From Coenobita brevimanus (Eukaryota; Arthropoda; Malacostraca; Decapoda; Coenobitidae): a stretch of 64,000 nucleotides of DNA. The position numbers and the translations under genes were made by a program. Position 1 is the stretch's first letter. Each line of letters begins with the position of its first letter. The stretch is from the NCBI GenBank assembly GCA_032717465.1, contig CM064681.1, forward strand, positions 12,220,235 through 12,284,234, given 5' to 3'. Positions 54,060 to 63,184 of this stretch are shown here, in pieces. The notes under the pieces are model-generated. The model saw nothing but the letters and a program-made list of their open reading frames with translations. It made no database searches and was not told where the DNA came from.

Positions 54060-54748
54060 TATGAAGGCTTTGGGGTAGCTTAATTTCGGTTTTGTATTAA
54101 AATATTTTCAAGTTCCTCATCTGCAGATTCAGTGCGACAAATGTGAAGAGCACATATAAACACTGATGAAATCACTGACAATTTAACTTCATCCTGATGA
54201 GCAGAGTAAAAATGAATATATGAACAAACATTCGTGGGCTTTCTGTAGATACTGAACCTAAATGCATTCCTTGCTCTATGAACAATGCAGTCAAAGAATG
54301 GCTATTTACCATCATTTTCATGTTCCACGTTGAATTTGGAGTGGAGAGGTATATGAGAGAGAGAGAGAGAGGTGTGGGTTGGAGGGAGGGCAGTGTAATG
54401 GCAGGGGACACGCTGACATAGAGGCGATTTGTTTGTTGCTACCCCTAGCAGGATTAAGGAGTCTGGCTATTAATAGATAGATAGACTTTGGCTTTTATGG
54501 AAGATTCTAAATTGTTCAACAGGAAGGAAAGTATTCAGGTTTTCACTGCATGGTCAAAGACATAATGTATCATCTACATCATTTTAACCATACTACATCA
54601 GAAGGTAGAATGTTAAAAAGTACTTGTAATCTTTTCTCACAGAATTTCATATATAAATCACTGAGAACAGGTGAGAGATGGCTTCTCATCGCCATACCAA
54701 ATTTCCGACTGCAGTTTTCACGATTAAATTCATGTTTGCAATCTTTAA
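54060..54748 (-). pseudogene. Penelope reverse transcriptase, decayed
   Basis: FGMAMRSHLSPVLSDLYM is the Penelope RT motif (usually FGMAMGSPLSPV). NDVDDTLCL is the catalytic box (usually YVDD) with both aspartates kept. ENLNTFLPVEQF and ESSIK then meet the nested insert; FNVEHENDGK, FFDCIVHR and RFSIYRKPTN continue beyond it, which is the KPTn signature of Penelope RTs. Single stops within (for example in VDDTLCL*PCSEN, replacing Trp) show decay. Confidence 0.8.
54340..54486 (+). mobile_element. LINE-D1 3' tail nested in Penelope element
   Basis: 147 bp of LINE-D1 3' end, opposite in orientation to the Penelope element, ending in (ATAG)n. Flanked by TTTGG at 54,335-54,339 and 54,487-54,491, a clean 5-bp target-site duplication. 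Collapsing it restores the Penelope frame across IKAKFNVEHEN. Confidence 0.88.
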
Positions 54749-55090
54749 CCCATACCACACTAGCGACATAGATCTATGTCCCCTTCAAAAATGCCAGTGA
54801 CGTAGATGTACGTCCTGCAGCATTGAGAAGTCATTGCAAGCATCCAAAGTAAAATGGAAGGTAATATCATATCTTGCTAACTTCAGACATTTCTCCACTA
54901 TGCTTACAACACTGATTTAGGAGCAAGGGAGGAGAGTGAGTCTTCACAGGCTCACAGCCGCTCAGCTCTGCCTGTAACCTTGAAGATTTCAGAGGTTGAG
55001 TGGCACCAACCTGACTCAATTCAACCTACTTTCTGGCTTTGGTGATTACTTTTATCAGTGCCATGGATCTTACATTGATGTATTAAGCCC

Positions 55091-55137
<47 letters not shown>

Positions 55138-55369
55138 CGGTTCACAAGCTAACAGCCACTCTGCTCTGTCAGTAACCTCAAAGATTTCAGAGGTGGAGTG
55201 GCACCAACCTGACTCAGTTCAACCAACTATCTGGCTTTGGTGATTACTTTTATTAGTGCCAGGGATCTTGTACTGATGTATTAAGCCCATTTAGCCAGAA
55301 TAAGAAAAAATCCAAAATTGGCTGGAGTAGAGGGGTATCATTTTTTTTTTTCCCCCAGCGCAGTACGGG
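54749..55369. mobile_element. piggyBac-type MITE (621 bp) nested in Penelope element
   Basis: TTAA at 54,745-54,748 and 55,370-55,373. The termini are CCCATACCACACTAG and the matching CAGCGCAGTACGGG, i.e. the CCC...GGG ends and TTAA duplication that define piggyBac elements. Inside are a perfect palindrome GACATAGATCTATGTC just after the left end, two 150-bp direct repeats (about 54,948-55,096 and 55,138-55,294), and a (CA)n tract between them (55,099-55,133). No transposase. Confidence 0.85.
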
Positions 55370-55432
55370 TTAATAAAAAGCTTCATCAGCTAATGAATGC
55401 TAAGACTGTCAAAGAAATGTTATTTAGTGAAT

Positions 55433-55525
55433 GGTTAAGATATTCAAGCAGATATCAACAGAAACTGGTTAAGATATTCAAGCAGATATCAACAGAAACT
55501 GGTTAAGATATTCAAGCAGATATCA
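55433..55525. repeat. 34-bp tandem repeat, about 2.7 copies
   Basis: Near-identical units built on GGTTAAGATATTCAAGCAGA plus ATCAACAGAAACT, in the 5' part of the Penelope region. Confidence 0.92.
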
Positions 55526-55560
55526 ACATGAATATTATTGGTGAATAATAATGTTAAGAA

Positions 55561-55856
55561 GCGAGATTTGCCAGTTAGGTAGTCGAGGACCATCTCGATG
55601 TTTCTGGACGTTTACCGTAGGTTTCGATACGAGTCAGAGTTGCCAGTTTGCCTGCTGCCAGTTTGTGAGTGTAGTTATTTCATAAGTAATGCATTAATTT
55701 TTGTGCTTTTTTTTCTTTATGTTTTATTTTAGCGATTGCTTGTTAAATTATGTAATTTGAGTTTGTATGGTAAATGATTTAGGGTGTTATGTAATGTAAG
55801 ACATCTCTGGCATGTTTTGATACCTCTGAGTTGGGAACTGTTGCCCGTCGAGAGTA
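55561..55856. other. Unassigned, possible LTR left part
   Basis: From 55,785 the sequence starts TGTTATGTAATG and could be the left part of a solo LTR whose right part (with an AATAAA and a GACGTAACA end) lies at 59,452-59,922, split by the 3.6-kb element. No flanking duplication was found, so this is tentative. Confidence 0.3.
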
Positions 55857-56290
55857 GAGGCGCGTTTTTGTGAGGCCCAGGCTTGAGCCTGGCTCAAGCC
55901 AGACTTAAGCCAAACGTCCATTCCTGTTTTTGCGGTGCCCAGGCTCAAGCCGGACTTGAGCCGCGCTTGAGCCAGACTCAAGCCAAGTCGATCCACCCCT
56001 GGAGCTGGCTTGAGGTAGCTCGAGCCCGGGAGTGTGACGTCATATGTAAACAAAGATGGCATCTTCCATTGTGTTGTATGTGCTGTTCTCACTTTTTCTT
56101 CAATATGCCACGAGTATGTGGCTTGCACCGATTGATTTTGATATACAGATATGCTAGAATTTACAGTTGATGCACGTGAGAGAAGAACATGTGTAGCTAG
56201 AGTGAATTGGACAGCTCGTTTGTGGTGCAGATCAGATGGTGTTCACTCAGTATTGTTTTTGAATTAGCACTGGGCTGTTCGTTGTCTAGT

Positions 56291-56870
56291 TTTTTTTTTT
56301 TTATGTTTCAAAATACGTTTTCTAGTGTTCCATACTTCACAGAGGTATTTCTTGAAGTGCTAGAATTTTTTATCTGCATCTTCTTTTGCATATGTTAATA
56401 ACAGTATGTTCTCTAAAGTGCCTTCTTCTACCTCATATTTATTTCTTATGTCTTTTAATGCATTACAATTTTTAAAGAAATGTTCAAGAGTTTCTTCTTG
56501 TTTTGTTACATAATTCACAATACGTATTTCCACCAATATACCTTGCTCTCCAGTTTAATTTTAAAGTGTTCGAGCAACATCTGTGCAGCAGTATAGAACC
56601 TTGTGTGTTTTCAGTAAGTTTTTCTTTCTTAATGTCTAATTTTTTCTCTTTATAAAGTATAATTGAGGATTTGTTTGTCAGTTCTTCTCTCCGACATTTT
56701 CTTTTTTTTGTATTCATTTACTTTCTTCTTTATTTCATCCTTTTTTAAATTGTCCAGTTGGTTAGTATTTCTTATGCTGATTTCCTTCATATATTCATGA
56801 ATATTTCTTATCCATGCGTCTCCTTTTTTTTTTTTTTTTTTTTCATTCAGTTCTAAGAACACTTTTGATG
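56291..56870 (-). mobile_element. LINE-F 3' fragment with poly(A)
   Basis: Minus-strand fragment ending in a poly(A) (T-run 56,291-56,302 on the plus strand). It encodes a CELC...HFFKNC zinc-knuckle-like motif (across one frameshift: CELCN, then KQEETLEHFFKNC), followed by LENILLLTYAKED and YLCEVWNTRKRIL, a typical LINE C-terminus. Lysine-rich codons upstream reflect AT bias. Confidence 0.7.
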
Positions 56871-56885
56871 CTCATGAATTATTTT

Positions 56886-57215
56886 CTTGCAGAAGAAAGC
56901 ATATAATGAGTGGATGAGGAACAGGGGCGTCGAAGAAGCTGAGAGGAGGAGGAGAGAGTTATATGTAGAGAGGAGGAGAGAGGTGAAAAGATTAGTATGA
57001 GAAAGAAGAGAGCGTATGAGGAATTTGGAAGGAATTTGAGTGCAAAGTGGAGGGAACGTAAGAAAATGTTCTGGAAAGAGGTAAAGAGAGCTACACAGGG
57101 TGCCAACGAGGTTAGTTGGGGTGTGAATGATAAAAATGGTAGATTACTAGTGGAGAGTGGAGAAAAAGTGAACAGATGGAGAGAACACTTTAATGAACAG
57201 GAGGAGTCCCTCCAC
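56886..57215 (+). mobile_element. LINE-D linker fragment (EN-RT region)
   Basis: The plus frame encodes EWMRNRGVEEAERRRRELYVERRREVKRLV and then MFWKEVKRATQGANE, VNDKNGRLLVESGEK and RWREHFNE. This is the linker that precedes RT in LINE-D type ORFs. It lies in tandem behind LINE-F but in opposite orientation. Frameshifted once at about 57,000. Confidence 0.65.
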
Positions 57216-59380
57216 GGAACACTGGTCTGTACTGCTCCTGTACAAAATAAAGGAGAAGAGTAAAGGTTTCCTTGGTGACTCGCATATTTCTGAAGAAATC
57301 AAGATCTCCTTTCTGATCCAGGTGATCACTGAAGCCTTTCTGCTTTCCATGTGATTTTCTGCACGAACCCAAAGGAACATAATGTAATTATAAAGTATGG
57401 TTTTGCTAATATTCTTAATATATATAATTTTTTTTTTTGAGGAGGTGGGGGGACACATTCACCTAACAGCAAAGTAGCTCACTGAAGGGAACACCTGAAT
57501 GGAAATGAGGGTCAGTTTTTAGTTTCACACAACCACTGATCTTTGCATCAAATCTGAGTGTTTCCAATGGTTTTTGGTGTGATTCATTTGATTTTGCCCT
57601 TCAGATCTATTGCCAATCAATGGTTTCAAAGGAATGAATATTTTTGCAAGGTTAGGTTAGAATCCACTATTTCTTTTTAGAAATAAAGGTCAAAATGAAC
57701 AGAATCACACCCAAAACCATAGGAAACAGTCAGGTTTGATGAAAAAATATGTACTGTGGGCCTACTACTTACTCTAACCCAACCCAACCTAATGTAACCT
57801 AACCACCTAACCTAACCTAATCCAACCCAACTTAACCTAATGCAAGTATTAATCATTTGCGAGCAAAGTGCATAGAATGAAAAATGGTCTATATTGGCCC
57901 AGAACTTATTTGGTAAACTTATGTTTCTAAGAATCTCTGGTTGTGCGAATCTAAAAATTGTCCGAAATGAACACTACCATATACCCAATAATCACAAGGC
58001 AATGTGACGCTATGGCAGAAATTCCCCACACATTCAATACGTTGTTATCACAAATGAATATCATCTTGATAATTCCATTCCCCTGAAAGTATGCACTGAT
58101 AAAGAGTTCATAATGCAGGTACAGTTCATGCAACATACAGGGAGTGCTGCCTGTTGCATGCACACCTGAATGAACCAGACATGCACTCATACAGCTTGTT
58201 GGCCAACTTAATACTTAAATGGCCAATCATTTGCACACAAAAGAAAAAAATAGATATAAAAATATATGTATAAATCTGGCAGGCGCAACATCTGCATGAT
58301 GAAGTTAGCTCATCTTCTACCAAACTGAATAAGGCATGCCAAACTCTTGTCTGGATGATCCTACATTCAAATTTTATCCAACCAACAAATAGTCAGCTGC
58401 CTAGGCTCATCATCGTCCTTACCAAAATATTTGACAAACTCATTACCTGCTGCCAAGAAAACTATTGACCTATGAGGCCTCTTCTCAGCTACCTAGTCAC
58501 AAACAGACACTTAGAAAAAGCCGCCTTAAACTCATACTCCTGACATGATCTAACCAGTAATACGACCATATATATATATTTTTTTTCAATGTGTAGATGG
58601 GAAGTGGGAGGTAAAAATCTGGAGATACTTGTGTTGGGGTATGTTCACCTTATACAATCTGCTTCAGACAATTATGGAAGTTTGATTTTCCTTAATAGTA
58701 AAACAATGGCTGTAAATTTACTGGCGCTGCCAAGCCTAATAAGTACGTAAAATGAAGCAATAACCTATTATCAGACTTTTACTCAACAAACTTTTGATAT
58801 GTGTTAGATCTTACAAATATCAAAACCTAACCAGTCCATGATTCCAGTTGTTTCCTACCATCAACAACATAACTTTTTGACCACATTACAAACATGATGG
58901 TCACAAATGTGTTGTCTCCAGCATTATTATTAAGCTTGCTACCACTACACCATAATATCAATAAGAGCTCTGTCTACTTGCCCATACACTGTCACTGAGA
59001 GTACCTTGTTCCTAGGGTTCTCAACAAGCACCCCAAGTTTGTAAAGTTAAAGCTTTCCTTATATAATGCCCTTCATCTTTCCAGTGGTTAACACAGCTGC
59101 TTTATGTACCTAGTGCCTGTTGCCATTAAAGACGACAACGCAGTGACCTTGCTCATGTAGTCCTCTACAAGAGTGGACACAACATTTGCAGACTCTTGTG
59201 TCTCTGCAAACAACGGAAAAGTTCCCATCTGGAGGGAAGAACTACTGCTTAGATCGAAAATATCTGATTCTCCAATATCTGCCATGCTGCTTTGCGTCAT
59301 CAGCTGACCGGGTTGTTTGTTTACATTCGTCAGTACGGCTCGAGTACTGTTTTTGCGGGGCCACTTTGGCTTAAGCCACA
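57216..59380. other. Interior of the 3.6-kb element, mostly unassigned
   Basis: AT-rich sequence with scattered short minus frames. The stretch at 58,190-57,950 (LNVWG...SVHFGQFLDSHNQRFL in shifting frames) faintly resembles a decayed DDE nuclease of the HARBI1 type. The frame 59,300-59,088 has an acidic serine-rich start (ADIGESDIFDLSSSSS). Neither is strong enough to call. Confidence 0.3.
57772..57845. repeat. Interstitial TTAGG-like (CCTAA) repeat
   Basis: About 12 degenerate AACCT/AACCC pentamers, with a perfect CCTAACCTAACCTAA core. They match the CCTAA strand of the arthropod telomere repeat. Confidence 0.7.
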
Positions 59381-59451
59381 GAGCGAAGCCAGGCTTGAGC
59401 CTCAGGCCTCACAATAACGCGCCTTAGGCTATACTCGAAGTTTCGAGAGTA

Positions 59452-60149
59452 ATGCAAGCTTGTATAGGGATGGGGAGAGACTAGGGCAAGTTTAGTTGGT
59501 TTTCAGTTCAATTTGAGTATAGTGCAGTGCTGTTAATGAAGTTCGTGAAGTGTTGCTGGCAAGCATTAAGTGTAATTACAGTCAGTGAAGATTATTTTCG
59601 GTACTTGCGAAAACAGGGAAGTGTTATCAAGCACTGGGTGTAATAACATTGTTGTCAAGCATTAAGTGTAATAGCAGTTAGCAAAGTTTGTATAGCTCCA
59701 ATGTTTGTGAGAACAGTGAAGTGAAGTTGGAAAGCATTAAGTGGAATTATTTGGATAATAAAGACAGTGAACTTTAAAAAGCCAGTGTTTTTCGCCTCAG
59801 CTGATCTTGTGTACTGTACATCTTAAGGCTGGCCATAGGAAGAACAACTCACGGGACAACGTCCTTCTTATACTGGGCTACTGCTGTTGGAGCCTGTGGC
59901 AGTATGGGACGAGGACGTAACAATAATGTTACCACAGAACTACAAGCATAAAATCACAACATACATTAGGCCCATTAAGTTTGCCCACAAGATCCATATT
60001 ATTTTTTATATTTCAGTCTGAGGTATTACCAACAAGTGGACAAAGCAATGATACTAACCATTTGGATAGCTTATATGTAGCTGAAACTACTGAATTATGA
60101 TTCTAGCAGGATTGTCCTGCTTGAGAGTTTTGATTATATATATATATAT
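59452..60149. other. Unassigned, possible LTR right part
   Basis: Contains repeated AAGCATTAAGTG(T/G)AAT words (four copies, 59,560-59,745), an AATAAAG at about 59,757 and GAGGACGTAACA ending at 59,922. These fit an LTR end, tentatively. 59,923-60,140 is featureless. Confidence 0.35.
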
Positions 60150-60939
60150 TGTTACATAGCCTATGATTTCATCATCCTTTGTGTAATTTTAACGCACAGT
60201 TGCTGCATGTTTGATCACGAGCGTGTTCTGCCTCAGTCCCCCCCTTCTACCGTTATAGTAGAGTAAGTCGTTCTCTCTGTTATACTTTGCGGGATTTTCA
60301 GCTCTCTGTCCCCATGGCTTCATTTGCGCGTCCTTCTTACAAGTTGTGTCAGGCTCTGCTGGCCCCTATATAATGAGCTCAATCTCTGCATCATTGCCAC
60401 TTAGATCTGCTCCTCATTTTGTTCACATCTCTGTCCTCCCCTGTACAGTTATTATTATTGTGAGTGCTCAAGAAATCTCCAAACATCTAGCAGCTGTGTG
60501 TAATTTGAGTATAACTGTTGTTGCATTTTTTCTTGTACTGTATAGCATAAGTTTAATTTGTAGGCCTAGTGAAGTTTTTGTAATTCGTGTGGGGTTCTTT
60601 ATGTCAGTCATTTTTGATAATAGTTTGTATCTGTAATTATTTATCTGGCATTCACTGAGTATTATCTGGTATCTCATTTTATCAGGGCTGACTTAGATAA
60701 ATTTATTCTTGCTAATTTCGTGTTAATAGAGGCTATTGCAGTTAACCATATATTTAACCTGTTTATTTGCCATTACATTATCCTTATGAGTCCTGAATGT
60801 TTTATTGTTAGTTTGTGCATTAAACTTTAACTTGTAATTTTACCTAACTCTTTTGTTTTGAACCTGGAACTTTACGGGACAGTAGTGATTTTTAGCATTC
60901 TCACTTAAAGTGTACATTATCTTTCTCTGTTCCGTAACA
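60150..60939 (+). repeat. 5' LTR of copy 2
   Basis: 790 bp, TGTTACATAGCC...CCGTAACA, followed by TAAATT and the PBS TGGCGACCTC at 60,946-60,955. Confidence 0.93.
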
Positions 60940-61018
60940 TAAATTTGGCGACCTCGCCAGGATATTCAGGATATTATCATAAGGATATTGTTTGATATTT
61001 TGTGACTGTGATATATTC

Positions 61019-63184
61019 ATGATGGCTACTATTTCTACACTTGATGAAGCCAAAGATTTTTTGTCAAATGTGCAAACAGTGTGTGATATAGAAAACAGAA
61101 CAAAGAATGAACTTAAGCTTGTTGCTCAACAATTGGGAATTGCAGTTCACTCTCATCATTCTAAGGATCAAATTGTTGGCATGATTAATAAAAGCTTGTT
61201 TAATGTAACTCCTCCAAATGAGCAAAGGCAGATTGAATTAGCTAAGTTACAGCTAGCTCTGCAGGAGGCTCGTGCTAAAGAAGCTGAATTTCAGGCAAAT
61301 GCTAAGCAGGCGGAGTCTCAGGCTCGTATTCAGGAGGCTGAATTTCAAGCACGTGCTAAGGAGGCTGAGTCTCAGGCTAAGGAGGCGGAATCTCAGGTTC
61401 GGATTCAGGAGGCACAGATACAGGCTCAGGCACAAGTTGAACTTGCCAGGATTCAGGCAGACCATGAGTATCGCATGAAACAAGGTGGAACTGGATCATC
61501 TAGCTCTGATGATTTTGATGTGGCTAAAAATGTTAAACTTGTCCCTCCTTTTAATGAATCTGATTTAACAAAGTATTTTCAGTTGTTTGAGAGGGTAGCT
61601 ACAGGTTTTAATTGGCCTAAGGAGTATTGGACAGTACTCCTTCAAACTGTTCTCACCGGTAAAGCTCAAGTAACTTATGCATCTTTGCCTCAGGATCAGT
61701 CTGATAATTATGATGTAGTTAAGAGCTTGATTCTTAAGGCCTATGAGCTTGTTCCTGAAGCCTATAGAGTAAAATTTAGGACAACTTACGAGCAAGATAA
61801 GCAATCCCATGTTGAGTATGCAAAAATCAAAGAAGATCTGTTAGAGCAGTGGTTAAATTCTAAGAATGTGGATTCTGATTTTGGTAAATTTAAGCAGATG
61901 ATTTTGCTGGAGGATTTCAAAAGGTGTATTTATAAAGATGTAAGCCTATATCTTGATGAGAAAAGAATAGATAATTTGTCTGATGCTGCAGTTTTAGCTG
62001 ATGAGTATGTTCTCACTCACAAGAGATATTCTAGAGAAAAAGGGAAAGCTGAGAGTAAGTACGTTGCCTCTACTCAGAGTACCGGTAACAGGAAAGAGAA
62101 TAAGGATGATGTTTCTCAGGAAGTAAATACCAGCTTCACCTCTAGATTTCAGAAAAGTAAATGTACTTATTGTAGTAAGCTTGGTCATACTATGGAGAGA
62201 TGTTTCAGGAGACAGCGTGATGTGAACAAAAAGGAGTCTTTAAATATTCAGTCAATTGGTCTAGTGTCCACTCTTGAGAGTTCCCAGAATTCTTTAACTG
62301 AGTTAACTGAACCTGCTTTGAGGGGTAACTTAAATTCTCATGATGGAGCTCCTCTTTTGAGCAGTAACTTGGGTGACACTCTCAAGAGTTCATGTGCTAA
62401 TTTCCTGTCTGATGGTTTTGTCAGTCCTCTGGACAGTAATGACAGGAAATCAGTTCAAATATATCGTGATACAGGTGCTTGCCAATCCCTTATGCTGACC
62501 AGTGTTCTAGGCTCTAATGTTAATTCCTCTGATGAAACTGTAATCTTACAAGGTGTAGGGAATAATTACTTCTCTGTCCCTCTGTGCAGAGTGAATTTAG
62601 AGTCTGGTTTTGTTAATGGTTCCGTTATGGTTGGGTTGGTTGAGACACTCCCAATGTCAGGTGTAACTTTCTTACTTGGAAATGATATTGGTGGAAGTCA
62701 AGTGTGTCCAGCTCCTCAGTTGTCTAGTGAGCCAGTGGCTGCGTCCCAGGATTGTGATGTCCCTGATGTGTTCCCTGCATGTGCTGTCACTAGGGCTAAG
62801 TCTAAAGTTACTGGTGATTTAGAGGATAATGATGATGATGATGTTATCCTAGCTGACACTTTTCTTGCTAATTTGGACCACTCACCAGATGAGGCAGTAC
62901 CCCGTAGTGTTGATAATTTGTCTCGTCAAGAGTTGGTTGAGTTGCAGGTTGCTGACCCTGAGTTGAAAGGTCTAGCTAACTCTGCTTACAGTGAAGAAGA
63001 GTCAGCCGGTGCTTCTACTTGTTATTATGTAAAGTCAGGAGTACTTATGAGGAAGTGGAGACCCCCAACAGCATCAGCCGACTGTGAATGGGAGGTTGTA
63101 CATCAAGTTGTCATCCCTCGTGTTTGTAGGCAGGATATCATTAGAGTGGCTCATGATTCCAGTTTGGCAGGACACCTTGGGTGA
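61019..63184 (+). CDS. Gag-protease-integrase N-terminus fusion frame, copy 2
   Basis: Continuous frame from MMATISTLDEAKDFL through the coiled coil, capsid, zinc knuckle CTYCSKLGHTMERC and protease DTGA/LLGNDIGG, and without a stop into SVDNLSRQELVELQ and the integrase zinc domain (VAHDSSLAGHLG), ending at 63,184 by frameshift. The ATG pair at 61,019 aligns with copy 1; codons upstream to 60,992 are open by chance. Length to the gag-protease boundary matches copy 1, apart from small in-frame changes in the QARIQEAEFQA repeat region. It shows that gag, protease and integrase are encoded in one frame in this family. Confidence 0.92.
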   Translation: MMATISTLDEAKDFLSNVQTVCDIENRTKNELKLVAQQLGIAVHSHHSKDQIVGMINKSLFNVTPPNEQRQIELAKLQLALQEARAKEAEFQANAKQAESQARIQEAEFQARAKEAESQAKEAESQVRIQEAQIQAQAQVELARIQADHEYRMKQGGTGSSSSDDFDVAKNVKLVPPFNESDLTKYFQLFERVATGFNWPKEYWTVLLQTVLTGKAQVTYASLPQDQSDNYDVVKSLILKAYELVPEAYRVKFRTTYEQDKQSHVEYAKIKEDLLEQWLNSKNVDSDFGKFKQMILLEDFKRCIYKDVSLYLDEKRIDNLSDAAVLADEYVLTHKRYSREKGKAESKYVASTQSTGNRKENKDDVSQEVNTSFTSRFQKSKCTYCSKLGHTMERCFRRQRDVNKKESLNIQSIGLVSTLESSQNSLTELTEPALRGNLNSHDGAPLLSSNLGDTLKSSCANFLSDGFVSPLDSNDRKSVQIYRDTGACQSLMLTSVLGSNVNSSDETVILQGVGNNYFSVPLCRVNLESGFVNGSVMVGLVETLPMSGVTFLLGNDIGGSQVCPAPQLSSEPVAASQDCDVPDVFPACAVTRAKSKVTGDLEDNDDDDVILADTFLANLDHSPDEAVPRSVDNLSRQELVELQVADPELKGLANSAYSEEESAGASTCYYVKSGVLMRKWRPPTASADCEWEVVHQVVIPRVCRQDIIRVAHDSSLAGHLG

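Larger units (their letters stand above)
53700..55560 (-). mobile_element. Penelope-like element 2, split by two nested insertions
   Basis: Minus-strand element. RT begins at or beyond 55,400-55,370 (LMKLFIKDCKHEFNREN), continues at 54,748-54,487, then 54,339-54,060, and is followed by the GIY-YIG region at about 53,985-53,760. A TTAA-flanked MITE (54,749-55,369) and a LINE-D1 tail (54,340-54,486) sit inside the RT. Removing either insert plus its target duplication rejoins the frame. The 5' limit is uncertain. Confidence 0.8.
55857..59442. mobile_element. 3.6-kb TIR-bearing DNA element, composite
   Basis: The left end GGCGCGTTTTTGTGAGGCCC (from 55,859) and its complement near 59,404-59,423 form inverted ends. 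Both are followed inward by clusters of CTTGAGCC/CTCAAGCC words. TCGAGAGTA occurs immediately left of the element (55,848-55,856) and at 59,443-59,451, a possible 9-bp target duplication, as used by Mutator-type elements. No clear transposase is visible. The inside holds LINE fragments and a TTAGG-like stretch, so it has been much invaded or is a cargo-bearing non-autonomous element. Confidence 0.55.

Noticed and set aside
57950..58190. HARBI1-type nuclease in the 3.6-kb element
   Set aside because: Similarity is faint, spread over shifting frames, and lacks identifiable catalytic residues.
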